Positions 1-8,369 are shown, counted from the stretch's first letter. The stretch: DNA of 64,000 nucleotides from CAG-103 sp905215475 (GCA_905215475.1 CAJMPW010000001.1:62001-126000), one strand, 5' to 3'. Numbers and translations are program-made. Notes: generated by a model from the letters alone, not told the origin.

Positions 1-127
1 AGAACAGCAGCACGAACGGCGTGCCGTAATTCTGCGCGACGCGCGAGGCGAGAAACGTAAAGCCCCAGATGAAGTATGTGAACGCGGCGAGCCAGAACGC
101 GGCCGTCGGCGAGGGGGTGCGGTGCAT
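1..127 (-). CDS. EamA/DMT-family transporter, N-terminal part (cut by window edge)
   Basis: Only the first 42 codons lie in the window. The gene starts with ATG at 127 on the minus strand and runs off the left edge. The peptide begins MHRTPSPTAAFWLAAFTYF and continues with a WGFTFLASR stretch typical of the first helix of EamA (DMT superfamily) permeases, which move amino acids, nucleosides or other small metabolites across the inner membrane. The start is 5 bp after the stop of the upstream metallo-beta-lactamase gene and has an AGAAAGAAGGA ribosome binding site inside that gene's end, so the two are probably cotranscribed. The substrate cannot be inferred. Confidence 0.7.
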   Translation of the reverse strand, partial: MHRTPSPTAAFWLAAFTYFIWGFTFLASRVAQNYGTPFVLLF

Positions 128-132
128 GGGCG

Positions 133-1044
133 TTATCCTTCTTTCTCGGTGGTAAAGGTGAGGTTCGTGCCGTCGGAGCGGCAGACGACCGTGCCGTTGA
201 GATCCGTGCGGTAGACGGTCACGTCCGCGTCGCGCAGACGGCTGAGCGTGTCATCGTGCGGGTGGCCGTATTCGTTTCCGGCGCCGCAGCTGATGACGGC
301 ATAGCGCGGCTGCGCCTCATACAGCAGGCGATAGCCCGTGGAGGTGCGGCTGCCGTGGTGACCGGCCTTGATGACGTCACAGCGGACGTTTTCACCCGCG
401 TCGAGCACATCCGTCTCACTCTGGTATTCGGCATCGCCCGTGAAGAGGAAGGCGTTGCTGCCGTAATCCACGCGCAGGATGAGGCTCTGGTCATTGACGT
501 CGCGGTAGTGCTTTTGCGGGCCGAGCACGGTCACGGTCGCGCTGCCGAGGGCGAAGGTGTCGCCGACGCCCGGCACGGTGATGGTGAGATTCGCCGTCTC
601 CGCCGCGCGCATGACGCGCTGGAACGCGCCGTTGCTGCTCGAGGTGACGGAGCTGTAGAGCGTGTGCACCGGGAAGGCCGCAATGACGGCCTTCATGCCG
701 CCGCAGTGGTCGGCGTGCGCGTGCGTGCACACGAGGTAGTCGATGCTTTTGACGCCCTGCTGCTTGAGGTAGGTCGTGATATGGTTTGCCTGCTCGCCGA
801 TGCCGGCGTCGATGAGCATGGTCTGCCCATCGCACTGCAGCAGTGTGCAGTCGCCCTGTCCGACGTCGAGATACGTCACGGTCAGGCCGCTGCCGGGCAT
901 GGGTGTGGCGGCGGCATCGGGGGCGTTTCCTCTGTCGCGGCCGGCGCCGAACCACATGGAAAGCCCCGCGATGACGAGCGCGAGCAGGATGGTGATCAGA
1001 TGGTTTTGGGCCTGCGAGCTGCGGCCGCGTTTCGGTTGGGACAT
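133..1044 (-). CDS. ComEC/Rec2-like metallo-beta-lactamase fold hydrolase, membrane anchored
   Basis: A 303-residue protein with one N-terminal membrane helix (about residues 15-35) followed by an exported metallo-beta-lactamase domain. The domain opens with TVTYLDVGQGDCTL, carries the metal-binding HAHADH motif near residue 108, and later shows LFTGDAE and KAGHHGS, the pattern of the ComEC C-terminal nuclease-like domain and its stand-alone relatives. The membrane permease part of ComEC is absent, so this is a free hydrolase rather than the DNA-uptake channel. The ATG at 1044 is preferred over an upstream ATG because an AGGAG sits 9 bp before it. It is followed within 5 bp by a DMT transporter gene. 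The substrate (nucleic acid or another phosphodiester) is not known. Confidence 0.8.
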   Translation of the reverse strand: MSQPKRGRSSQAQNHLITILLALVIAGLSMWFGAGRDRGNAPDAAATPMPGSGLTVTYLDVGQGDCTLLQCDGQTMLIDAGIGEQANHITTYLKQQGVKSIDYLVCTHAHADHCGGMKAVIAAFPVHTLYSSVTSSSNGAFQRVMRAAETANLTITVPGVGDTFALGSATVTVLGPQKHYRDVNDQSLILRVDYGSNAFLFTGDAEYQSETDVLDAGENVRCDVIKAGHHGSRTSTGYRLLYEAQPRYAVISCGAGNEYGHPHDDTLSRLRDADVTVYRTDLNGTVVCRSDGTNLTFTTEKEG

Positions 1045-1111
1045 GGGGCACATCTCCTGTAAAAAGCGTGCGGGGCGTATTCCCCCGCCAGAGCGTGAAA
1101 GACGAAAAACG

Positions 1112-1141
1112 CAAAAAAGTCTGTGTAAGTAATACACAGAC
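1112..1141 (-). terminator. Intrinsic terminator of the ATP synthase operon
   Basis: A perfect 9-bp inverted repeat GTCTGTGTA / TACACAGAC with a 5-nt loop is followed on the minus strand by six T residues. It lies between atpC and the next minus-strand gene. A second GC-only hairpin (stem CCCCGCGGC, 1171-1206) precedes it. Confidence 0.8.
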
Positions 1142-1222
1142 ATTCTCTCATATCGCAGCCCAAAATGCAACCCCGCGGCAGCCCGGATGCGGGGGCGGCC
1201 GCGGGGATTTTCAGACCTTTTT

Positions 1223-1639
1223 TTATCCGTTTTTGCGCCAGAGCTCGACTGCGCGGATGCGCGCCTTTGCGCGTGCGCGTGCGGCCTCGGGCGTGGAGAT
1301 GTTCATCTCCATGCCGCGCGCCTCAAGATCGGACTCGGCGCGGTGCAGCGCGGCTTCGGCGCGGGCAAGATCAATGTCCGGCGCGCGCTCGGCCGTGCGG
1401 GCGAGCACGGTCACGTTCCCGGCGGCGACATTCACCGTCCCGGGGCTCACGGCGCAGTAATGCTCCTTGCCGGCGGCCGTGTAGCGCACAACGCCGCACA
1501 CGAGCGCGCCGAGCAGCGGCGCGTGCCCCGGCAGGATGCCGGCCTCGCCGTCGGCGAGCGGCAGCGTGACCTGCGCCGCCTGCGTATCCACGACCGCGCC
1601 GCCGGCCGTGATGATCTCCAGATGCAGTGTGTCTGTCAT
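1223..1639 (-). CDS. atpC: F-type ATP synthase subunit epsilon
   Basis: A 138-residue epsilon subunit of the F1 central stalk, which couples rotation to the catalytic hexamer and can inhibit ATP hydrolysis. The N-terminal beta sandwich shows LHLEIITAGGAVVDTQAAQ and the family motif GEAGILPGHAPLLGAL; the C-terminal half is the expected alpha-helical hairpin rich in Ala, Arg and Glu. Length is normal. The ATG at 1639 is 8 bp after the atpD stop, which fits tight cotranscription as the last gene of the operon. It is followed by a strong intrinsic terminator. Confidence 0.95.
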   Translation of the reverse strand: MTDTLHLEIITAGGAVVDTQAAQVTLPLADGEAGILPGHAPLLGALVCGVVRYTAAGKEHYCAVSPGTVNVAAGNVTVLARTAERAPDIDLARAEAALHRAESDLEARGMEMNISTPEAARARAKARIRAVELWRKNG

Positions 1640-1647
1640 GGCGTGCC

Positions 1648-3036
1648 TCACTTGAGCGCGTCGCGCTTGCGCAGCACGTCGTCGATCGAACCGCAGAACA
1701 GGAACGCCTGCTCGGGAATGTCGTCGCATTCGCCGCCGAGGATGGCCTCAAAGCCGCGGATGGTCTCCGAGAGCGGGACGTACTTTCCGGCCATGCCGGT
1801 GAAGTTTTCCGCCACGTGGAACGGCTGCGACAAAAAGCGCTGGATGCGCCGCGCACGGTTGACGGCGGCCTTGTCCTCCACGCTCAGCTCGTCCATGCCG
1901 AGCACGGCGATGATGTCCTGCAGGTCCTTATACTTTTGCAGCACGCGCTGCACGGCGCGCGCGGTGTCATAGTGGCGCTTTCCGAGAATGTCCGGCTCGA
2001 GGATGCGCGACGTAGAGCCGAGCGGGTCGACAGCCGGGTAGATGCCGAGCTCGGAGATGGCGCGGTCGAGCACGGTCGTGGCGTCGAGGTGGGCAAACGT
2101 CGTGGCGGGGGCGGGGTCGGTCAGGTCGTCGGCGGGGACGTAGATCGCCTGCACGGACGTGACCGAGCCGTTGCGCGTGGACGTGATGCGCTCCTGAAGC
2201 TTGCCCATCTCGGTCGCAAGCGTGGGCTGATAGCCGACGGCGGAGGGCATACGTCCGAGCAGCGCCGACACCTCGCTGCCCGCCTGCGTGAAGCGGAAGA
2301 TGTTGTCGATGAACAGCAGCACGTCCTGTCCGGACTCGTCGCGGAAGTTTTCCGCGATCGTCAGACCTGACAGCGGCACGCGCAGACGCGCTCCGGGCGG
2401 CTCGTTCATCTGCCCGAAGACGAGCGCGGTCTTGCTGATGACGCCGGACTCGTTCATTTCGTTCCAGAGGTCGTTGCCCTCGCGCGAGCGCTCGCCCACG
2501 CCGGCAAAGACGGAGTAGCCGCCGTGCTCGTAGGCGATGTTGCGGATGAGCTCCATGATGAGCACGGTCTTGCCCACGCCCGCGCCGCCGAACAGACCGA
2601 TCTTGCCGCCCTTGGCATAGGGCGCGAGCAGGTCGACGACCTTGATGCCGGTCTCGAGCAGCTCAGTCGCGGGGGCGATGTCCGTGAAGGCCGGGGCCTC
2701 GCGGTGGATGGGCAGATATTCCGCGGCGTTGACCGGGCCTTTGCCGTCGATCGGCTCACCGATGACATTGAACATGCGGCCGAGCGTCGCCTCACCGACG
2801 GGCATTTTCACGCTCGTGCCGGTGTCGACGGCGCGGCAGCCGCGCTGCAGTCCGTCGGTGGAAAAGAGCGAGATGCAGCGCACCGTGTTGTCGCCAAGCT
2901 GCTGCACCGCCTCCATGACGATGCGCCGCTCGCCGGTGTGCACCTCGATGGCGTTGTTGATCTCCGGCAGCTTTCCGGCCGGGAACTGCACGTCCACCAC
3001 CGGGCCGATGACCCTTTTGACGATACCGTTTTCCAT
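1648..3036 (-). CDS. atpD: F-type ATP synthase subunit beta
   Basis: The catalytic beta subunit (462 residues, normal length) of the F1 hexamer. The Walker A motif GGAGVGKT is at residues 150-157, followed by VFAGVGERSREGND and the Walker B segment VLLFIDNIFRFTQAG with the catalytic-site context ALLGRMPSAVGYQPTL. The start at 3036 (MENGIVKRVIG) has an AAGGGAG ribosome binding site. It lies 40 bp downstream of atpG and 8 bp upstream of atpC. Nothing looks altered in this subunit even though its partner alpha is fused to stalk domains. Confidence 0.97.
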   Translation of the reverse strand: MENGIVKRVIGPVVDVQFPAGKLPEINNAIEVHTGERRIVMEAVQQLGDNTVRCISLFSTDGLQRGCRAVDTGTSVKMPVGEATLGRMFNVIGEPIDGKGPVNAAEYLPIHREAPAFTDIAPATELLETGIKVVDLLAPYAKGGKIGLFGGAGVGKTVLIMELIRNIAYEHGGYSVFAGVGERSREGNDLWNEMNESGVISKTALVFGQMNEPPGARLRVPLSGLTIAENFRDESGQDVLLFIDNIFRFTQAGSEVSALLGRMPSAVGYQPTLATEMGKLQERITSTRNGSVTSVQAIYVPADDLTDPAPATTFAHLDATTVLDRAISELGIYPAVDPLGSTSRILEPDILGKRHYDTARAVQRVLQKYKDLQDIIAVLGMDELSVEDKAAVNRARRIQRFLSQPFHVAENFTGMAGKYVPLSETIRGFEAILGGECDDIPEQAFLFCGSIDDVLRKRDALK

Positions 3037-3076
3037 ACGTTCTCCCTTCGTGGGACGCGGCGCTGCCGCCGCGGTG

Positions 3077-3949
3077 TTAGTCAGATCCTTGTGATTGCTT
3101 GAGTGCGGCGCTGCCGCCGACGATCTCGGAGATCTCGGTCGTGATGGCGGCCTGACGCGCACGGTTGAAGTCCAGATTCAGCTCCTCGATGAGCTCCGCC
3201 GTCGAGTCTGTGGCGGCGGTCATCGCGGTCATGCGCGCGGCGTGCTCACCCACGCGCGCCTCGAGCATCACGGCGTAGACCGTGTTGTTCAGGTACAGCT
3301 CGAGGACGTTATCGAGCACGGTCTGCGCGTCCGGCACGAACAGATAGTTGTTGTTCGCGGCGGGGGCGTCGGCCTCCGGTGCGGCGGGCAGCAGCTGCCG
3401 GTGTACCGGGGTCTGGTGCAGCACGGAGTCGAAGCGCTGGTAGACGAGGTGGATTTCGTCCGCCTCACCGGTGCGGTAGAGGTTTTTGAGCGTCTCGGCG
3501 ATCTCGAGTGCCTCGGCCATGGTGGGCGTGTCGCTCAGCCCGGCGCAGATCTGGCGCACGGGCAGATCCGTTCCGGCAAGGACATCGCGTCCCCAGCGGC
3601 CGCACACGATCACGGAGCAGGGGCGCGTCTCGGCGTGCACGAGCTGCTCCAGATAGCGCAGCAGCACCTGATTGTATGCCCCGCACAGGCCGCGGTTGCC
3701 CCAGAACACCACGTAGCACACGTGCCCGACGCGGCGCCGGGGCGTGAGATACGGGTGCTCAAAGGTGACGTCACCGGCGAGCAGGGCGTTGAGCACCTCC
3801 TGCCCCTTGTCGGCAAACAGGCGCACGCCCGCAAGGCTCGTCTGCGTCTTGCGCAGCTTGGACACGGCGATCATTTTCATCGTGCGGGTGATCTGCTGCG
3901 TGCTGTTCACGCTGCGGATGCGCGCGCGGATCTTATGCAGATTTGTCAA
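3077..3949 (-). CDS. atpG: F-type ATP synthase subunit gamma
   Basis: The rotating central shaft of F1, 290 residues. The N-terminal helix reads IRARIRSVNSTQQITRTMKMIAVSKLRK and the C-terminal helix ELNLDFNRARQAAITTEISEIVGGSAAL, the two halves of the gamma coiled coil; the Rossmann-like middle contains GLCGAYNQ. The start is a TTG at 3949, chosen because AGGAGG lies 9 bp upstream and no in-frame ATG is nearby. It follows the b'-delta-alpha fusion gene by 39 bp and precedes atpD. Confidence 0.95.
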   Translation of the reverse strand: MTNLHKIRARIRSVNSTQQITRTMKMIAVSKLRKTQTSLAGVRLFADKGQEVLNALLAGDVTFEHPYLTPRRRVGHVCYVVFWGNRGLCGAYNQVLLRYLEQLVHAETRPCSVIVCGRWGRDVLAGTDLPVRQICAGLSDTPTMAEALEIAETLKNLYRTGEADEIHLVYQRFDSVLHQTPVHRQLLPAAPEADAPAANNNYLFVPDAQTVLDNVLELYLNNTVYAVMLEARVGEHAARMTAMTAATDSTAELIEELNLDFNRARQAAITTEISEIVGGSAALKQSQGSD

Positions 3950-3988
3950 GGGGCGTTCCTCCTCTCTGCCGGCGGCGGGGATGGTGCA

Positions 3989-6235
3989 TCATAGATTCTT
4001 GAGTGTCTCGTCGGCAAGTGTGCGCAGCCGCTCGAGCGCCTCGGGCGGAAGCTTCTTGCCGCTGTGCACGAGGGCGTGCAGCTCCGGATACGTGCGGTGG
4101 ATGCGCGCAAGCAGCGCCTCGGCGTAGTGCGGCACTTCCTCGACGGCGATCGAGTCGGTATACCCCTCGCCGGCGGCGAAGAGCACCGCGACCTGATCGG
4201 CCGCGTCCATGGGCGCGTACTGCGGCTGCTTTAAGAGCTCGGTCATGCGGCTGCCGCGCGCGAGCGTGTCGCGTGTGGCCTTGTCCAGATCCGAGCCGAA
4301 CTGCGCGAACGAGGCAAGCTCGCGGTACTGTGCCAGGTCCATGCGCAGCCGGCCGGCAACCTGCTTCATCGCGCCGAGCTGCGCCGCGCCGCCGACACGC
4401 GACACGGACAGACCCACGTTGATGGCCGGGCGCACACCGGCGTGGAACAGATCCGTCTCGAGGAAGATCTGCCCGTCGGTGATGGAGATGACGTTCGTCG
4501 GGATATAGGCCGAGATGTCGCCCGCCTGCGTCTCGATGATGGGCAGGGCGGTCATGCTGCCGCCGCCGGCGGCCTCACTCAGGCGCGCGGCGCGCTCAAG
4601 CAGACGCGAGTGCAGATAAAACACGTCGCCGGGGTAGGCCTCGCGTCCGGGCGGACGGTGCAGCAGCAGGGAGATCTCGCGGTAAGCCACGGCCTGCTTC
4701 GACAGGTCGTCGTAGACGATGAGCACGTCGCGGCCGTGATACATGAAGTGTTCGCCGATGGCGGCGCCTGCATAGGGCGCGATGTAGAGCATGGGTGCGC
4801 TCTCCGACGCGTGCGCGCACACGACGGTGGTGTAGGCCATCGCGCCGTGGTCGCGCAGCTTGCGCACGACGCCTGCGACGGTCGATTCCTTCTGACCGAT
4901 GGCGACGTAGATGCACAGCACGCCCGTGTCCTTCTGGTTGAGGATGGCGTCGATGGCGATGGCGGTTTTGCCGGTCTGGCGGTCGCCGATGATGAGCTCA
5001 CGCTGACCGCGGCCGATCGGCACGAGCGCGTCGATGGCCTTGATGCCGGTCTGCAGCGGGACGCTCACGCCCTTGCGCGCGATGACGCCGGGCGCAGGGC
5101 TCTCGATGGCGCGGCGCTCCGTCGTGCGGATCGGGCCGTGACCGTCGATCGGGCGGCCGAGCGCATCGACCACGCGGCCGATCATCTCTTCGCCCACGGG
5201 TACGGACATGATCTGCCCCGTGCGGCGCACGCGGTCGCCCTCCTGCAGGTGCCCGTAAGGACCGAGCAGGACGACGCCGATGTCCTCGCGGCCGAGGTCC
5301 ATGACCATGCCGCGCAGCGTGCCGTCAAAGGCGAGCAGCTCACCGGCCATGACGTCGGCCATGCCGCGCACGCGGCAGATGCCGTCGGACAGGCTCGTGA
5401 CGACGCCGGTCTGGAACACGTCGATGGCGACGTGCGTGTCCGCGAGCCGGTCGCGGATGCACGCGGCGAGATCGGGATTTTCGTCCGTGGTGTGCAGGAC
5501 GCTGTTGGCCGCGTCCTGCTCGAGCAGGTCGAGCGCGTGGCGCAGCGTGCCGTCATAGTGCGTGTCGCCGATGCGCAGACAGACGCCGCCGATCAGCTCC
5601 GGGCGCACCGTCGTCATGCACGTGACATGACCGTAGGCGCGCGTGAGCGTGTCCTTGAGCGCGTCGAGCGCGGCGGCGGACAGCGGCTCGGCCGCCTCGA
5701 CCTCCACGGTCAGCGTGCCGGTCTCGGCGAGGGTGAGCGCGTCGCTCGGCTGGGTGGTCAGATGCGCACCGATGCTGGCGACAAATTCGTCCACGAGCGC
5801 GGCGCGCGCGGGCGCGAAGGCGTCCTGCGCCAGCACTCCGGCGGTCGCCGCCGTGATGCGGCCGATGGCCGCGTCGCTCACGCGGTCTTCCATGTCGCTG
5901 CGCAGCTGCGCCTCGGTCTGTTCCACGCCGCGGCGCACGGTCTCGGCCTCGCGCGCGGTCTCGGCGTCGGCAGCGGCGGTGTTGGCCTCGGCCTGTGCCT
6001 TTGCCTCGGCAAGCTGGGCGCGCGCCTCAGCGTCGGCGGCCTGCTGTGCCTCGGCGATGTCCTCGGCGGTGTGGCGCGCCTGATCCTGCGCGTCCGCCGC
6101 GCGGCCGAGCGCATCGGCAATGCGGTCGCGGCGCTCCTGAAAGAGCTTGCGGATCTGCTTGCGCGTGAAGAAAACCAGCGCCAGCGCCAGCAGCAGGAAG
6201 TTGAAGACGGGGCCGATGGCTCTCAGAAATTCCAC
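3989..6235 (-). CDS. Fused ATP synthase b'-delta-alpha polypeptide
   Basis: One uninterrupted 748-codon reading frame joins three ATP synthase parts. Residues 1-35 carry a single membrane helix (FNFLLLALALVFF) and 35-155 an Ala/Glu-rich coiled coil, as in b-type stator subunits. Residues about 173-240 match the C-terminal beta domain of delta/OSCP (LTVEVEAAEPLS, then VRPELIGGVCLRIGD and DGTLRHAL). Residues 252-748 are a complete alpha subunit with Walker A GDRQTGKT at 417-424 and AIGQKESTVAGVV. The helical N-terminal domain of delta is absent. The start is GTG at 6235 with AAGGGGG upstream. A separate normal b subunit is encoded just before it, and no free alpha or delta gene exists in the operon. 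Mycobacterial b-delta fusions are established; a b-delta-alpha fusion is not one I know. Confidence 0.93.
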   Translation of the reverse strand: MEFLRAIGPVFNFLLLALALVFFTRKQIRKLFQERRDRIADALGRAADAQDQARHTAEDIAEAQQAADAEARAQLAEAKAQAEANTAAADAETAREAETVRRGVEQTEAQLRSDMEDRVSDAAIGRITAATAGVLAQDAFAPARAALVDEFVASIGAHLTTQPSDALTLAETGTLTVEVEAAEPLSAAALDALKDTLTRAYGHVTCMTTVRPELIGGVCLRIGDTHYDGTLRHALDLLEQDAANSVLHTTDENPDLAACIRDRLADTHVAIDVFQTGVVTSLSDGICRVRGMADVMAGELLAFDGTLRGMVMDLGREDIGVVLLGPYGHLQEGDRVRRTGQIMSVPVGEEMIGRVVDALGRPIDGHGPIRTTERRAIESPAPGVIARKGVSVPLQTGIKAIDALVPIGRGQRELIIGDRQTGKTAIAIDAILNQKDTGVLCIYVAIGQKESTVAGVVRKLRDHGAMAYTTVVCAHASESAPMLYIAPYAGAAIGEHFMYHGRDVLIVYDDLSKQAVAYREISLLLHRPPGREAYPGDVFYLHSRLLERAARLSEAAGGGSMTALPIIETQAGDISAYIPTNVISITDGQIFLETDLFHAGVRPAINVGLSVSRVGGAAQLGAMKQVAGRLRMDLAQYRELASFAQFGSDLDKATRDTLARGSRMTELLKQPQYAPMDAADQVAVLFAAGEGYTDSIAVEEVPHYAEALLARIHRTYPELHALVHSGKKLPPEALERLRTLADETLKNL

Positions 6236-6273
6236 GGTGTCGCCGCCCCCTTTCGATTCATTTCATTCATGGT

Positions 6274-6753
6274 TCAGCCCTCATGCGTGGGGGCGACCCA
6301 CTGGCGGATCTGCGCGGCGCTGCGCTCGGCGGTGTCGCTGCCGAGCAGGCCGCCGGTCAGCGCCGTGACGAGCTCGGGCAGCTTCGCGTCCACGGCGGCG
6401 GCAGCGGCGGTCTCTTCGCTGCGCACGCGTGCGCGCACGTCGCGCGTGGCCTGCGCGGCCTCCTGATGCGCGGCCTGCAGCGTCTGGGCGCGCTTGCGCT
6501 CGGACGCGCTCTTGGCCTCTGCCAGCAGCGCATCCGCTGCGGCGGACTGCCGGCGCTGCGCATCGCTGCGCGCCTGTGCGGCCGCATCGAGCTGCCGCTG
6601 GGCGGTGCGCCCGGCGCTGATCCCGTCCTGAATGCGCGCATCGCGCGCGGTCATGAACGACACCAGCGGGTCAAACAGCAGCTTCTTCAAAACCACCAGC
6701 AGCACGAAAAAGCAGATCACCGTCCAGATGAGTTCGGAGATGTTGATGCTCAA
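6274..6753 (-). CDS. atpF: F-type ATP synthase subunit b
   Basis: A 159-residue b subunit. It has one N-terminal membrane helix (LIWTVICFFVLLVVLKKLLFD) and then a long amphipathic helix with the usual PLVSFMTARDARIQDGI start and an Ala/Arg/Glu coiled coil, forming half of the peripheral stalk. It ends 38 bp before the fused b'-delta-alpha gene, so the enzyme would contain this b plus the b' segment of the fusion, as in b/b' heterodimeric stators of phototrophs. It follows atpE by 28 bp. Confidence 0.93.
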   Translation of the reverse strand: MSINISELIWTVICFFVLLVVLKKLLFDPLVSFMTARDARIQDGISAGRTAQRQLDAAAQARSDAQRRQSAAADALLAEAKSASERKRAQTLQAAHQEAAQATRDVRARVRSEETAAAAAVDAKLPELVTALTGGLLGSDTAERSAAQIRQWVAPTHEG

Positions 6754-6781
6754 AGCGTGTGCCTCCCTTATCCCGTGCTTC

Positions 6782-7012
6782 TCAGCCGATCTTACCGATC
6801 AGCAAAAACGCGATCAGCAGGCCGTAGATCGTCAGCGATTCGAGCAGACCCATGGCGATGATCATGTTCGAACGGATCGTACCGGCCACTTCCGGCTGGC
6901 GCGCGATGGCGTCCATGGCGTGGGCGGCGGTCAGACCCTGACCGATGGCGGGGCCGATGGTGCTGATGGCGATGGCGAGCGCGGCGGCGATCGCAATGAT
7001 TCCGGTTGACAT
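6782..7012 (-). CDS. atpE: F-type ATP synthase subunit c, with sodium-type ligand residues
   Basis: The 76-residue c subunit, two membrane helices joined by the polar loop ARQPE. The ion-carrying glutamate is E58 in the second helix (MGLLESLTIYGLL). Residues Q25, E58, S59 and Y63 fall at the positions corresponding to Q32, E65, S66 and Y70 of the sodium-binding c ring of Ilyobacter tartaricus, with the same 33-residue spacing between Q and E. The T67 equivalent is Leu, so sodium coupling is suggested but not proven. The start has AGGAGG 9 bp upstream. Confidence 0.95.
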   Translation of the reverse strand: MSTGIIAIAAALAIAISTIGPAIGQGLTAAHAMDAIARQPEVAGTIRSNMIIAMGLLESLTIYGLLIAFLLIGKIG

Positions 7013-7084
7013 AACTCGTTCCTCCTAATTTTTCTTGGGTGTCTGAAAGGTTTGTTCTTACGGATTTCGGTGCGGGGGGGTGTG

Positions 7085-7747
7085 TTACTCCTCGATGGCT
7101 TCCTCGATATAGATCGACAGCAGCATCGTGAACACGATGGCCTGGATCAGGCAGAACAGCAGGCTCAGCACCTGCATGAGCAGCGGCAGCACGAGCGGGA
7201 AGAGGTTGCCGAGCTCATGCGTGACCATCTCCTCGCCGTAGAGGTTGCCGTACAGACGCAGCGCGAGAGAAAACGGGCGCACGATCTGCTCGATGAGGTT
7301 GAGCGGCAGCATGAGCAGGAAGGGCTTGATGAAGCTCTTGAGATAGCCGCCCAGACCGCGGCGCTGGATGCCGACGGTGTGCGTCATGCAAAAGGCGATG
7401 ATGGCCAGACCCGCCGTGACGGACAGCGTGGCCGTCGGCACGGTGAACACTTGCCCCGCGCCGGGCAGCAGCCCGATGTAGTTGGACACGACGATGAAGA
7501 TGAAGAACGTCGCCATCATCGGGAAGTAGCGCCGGGCATTGGCCGGACCCATGATGCCGCCGTAAAAGCCCTGCAGCTTTTCCACGGCCATCTCGGCCGC
7601 GTTCTGCAGCGGTCCGGGCACGTCGCGCAGCTTCCGTGTCGCCAGCCACGATATCAGCGCCAGCACGGCCACGATGACCCACATGGTCACGACCGCGCCG
7701 GTGACCTCCAGCGGTCCGATGGAAAACAGTACGTTCGTCTCACCCAT
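7085..7747 (-). CDS. atpB: F-type ATP synthase subunit a
   Basis: The 220-residue integral membrane subunit a that forms the ion half-channels against the c ring. It has five or six hydrophobic segments and the conserved stator arginine helix FSLALRLYGNLYGEE. The motif VPTATLSVTAGLA in the middle is also typical. It overlaps the end of atpI by 8 bp, which supports translational coupling, and precedes atpE by 72 bp. The polypeptide ends in the membrane-proximal acidic tail IYIEEAIEE. Confidence 0.96.
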   Translation of the reverse strand: MGETNVLFSIGPLEVTGAVVTMWVIVAVLALISWLATRKLRDVPGPLQNAAEMAVEKLQGFYGGIMGPANARRYFPMMATFFIFIVVSNYIGLLPGAGQVFTVPTATLSVTAGLAIIAFCMTHTVGIQRRGLGGYLKSFIKPFLLMLPLNLIEQIVRPFSLALRLYGNLYGEEMVTHELGNLFPLVLPLLMQVLSLLFCLIQAIVFTMLLSIYIEEAIEE

Positions 7748-8153
7748 TTGTGTTGTCCCTCCGTTCGTCCGCCGGGTCGAGCTCCGGCGTCTGGTTTTGT
7801 TCCGCGTCGGGCAGCTCGTCCGCGTCCGTGATCTCCACGCATTCGGCGGGGATGGTATCGTCCATCCTGCGCGCGAGGATCCACACGCCGGCGATGCTGC
7901 CGCCCGACAGGCCGACGGCTGTGCCGATGAGCGTGCCGGCCAGCGGCAGCGGCACGATGCCGCGCAGCAGATAGACCAGTACGAGCGCCGCGAGATTGAT
8001 GACCTGCCGCAGGCCGCTCGTGCCCATGACCGATGCGGTGTTTTGCTTGGCGCGCAGCAGACTGCGGCGCGTCAGCAGGGTGTTGCCGGCGGCGACGAGC
8101 AGACCGAAAACCAGTCCGGCCGCGCCGCCGAGCAGATATTGTCCGGTCGACAT
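7740..8153 (-). CDS. atpI: ATP synthase subunit I (AtpI-like assembly factor)
   Basis: A 137-residue membrane protein at the promoter-proximal end of the operon. It has four hydrophobic stretches in residues 5-95 (GAAGLVFGLLVAAG; LRQVINLAALVLVYLL; LAGTLIGTAVGLSGGSIAG) and an acidic, disordered C-terminal tail. Position and topology match AtpI, which helps c-ring assembly and in some clostridia handles ions. Sequence conservation in this family is low, so the call rests mainly on context. The start at 8153 has a GGGAGGG ribosome binding site, and its 3' end overlaps atpB by 8 bp. Confidence 0.8.
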   Translation of the reverse strand: MSTGQYLLGGAAGLVFGLLVAAGNTLLTRRSLLRAKQNTASVMGTSGLRQVINLAALVLVYLLRGIVPLPLAGTLIGTAVGLSGGSIAGVWILARRMDDTIPAECVEITDADELPDAEQNQTPELDPADERRDNTNG

Positions 8154-8236
8154 GTTCTGTCCCTCCCGTTTGTGCAGCCCCGGTGACCGGGGAAAACTCT
8201 CTTAGCGAGAACTTAGCAGATATTTAACAGTATTCT

Positions 8237-8265
8237 ACTATATCATGACGGCGAAAAGATGCCAA
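8237..8265 (-). promoter_or_regulatory. Sigma-70 promoter of the ATP synthase operon
   Basis: On the minus strand, TTGGCA (8260-8265) and TATAGT (8237-8242) are separated by exactly 17 bp, about 85 bp upstream of atpI. It is the only good promoter before the eight-gene operon. Confidence 0.7.
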
Positions 8266-8340
8266 TACCCAATTCCGGTTTTCAAATAATTTCGTTGAAT
8301 TCTACAAATAGAAAAAGCGTCCGGCGGACGCGCGTCCCGC

Positions 8341-8369
8341 TTCACAAAGCGAGGGAAATAGTATATACT
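8341..8369 (+). promoter_or_regulatory. Promoter of apgM
   Basis: TTCACA (8341-8346) and TATACT (8364-8369) with a 17-bp spacer, 76 bp before the apgM start. The surrounding leader carries three copies of GCGTCCGGC (8317, 8391, 8410). Confidence 0.6.

Noticed and set aside
3989..6235. Suspicion that the ATP synthase fusion is a frameshift artefact.
   Set aside because: The frame runs through all three domains without a shift, each domain is complete at its joins, and the start has a ribosome binding site; not excluded without read data, but not supported by the sequence.
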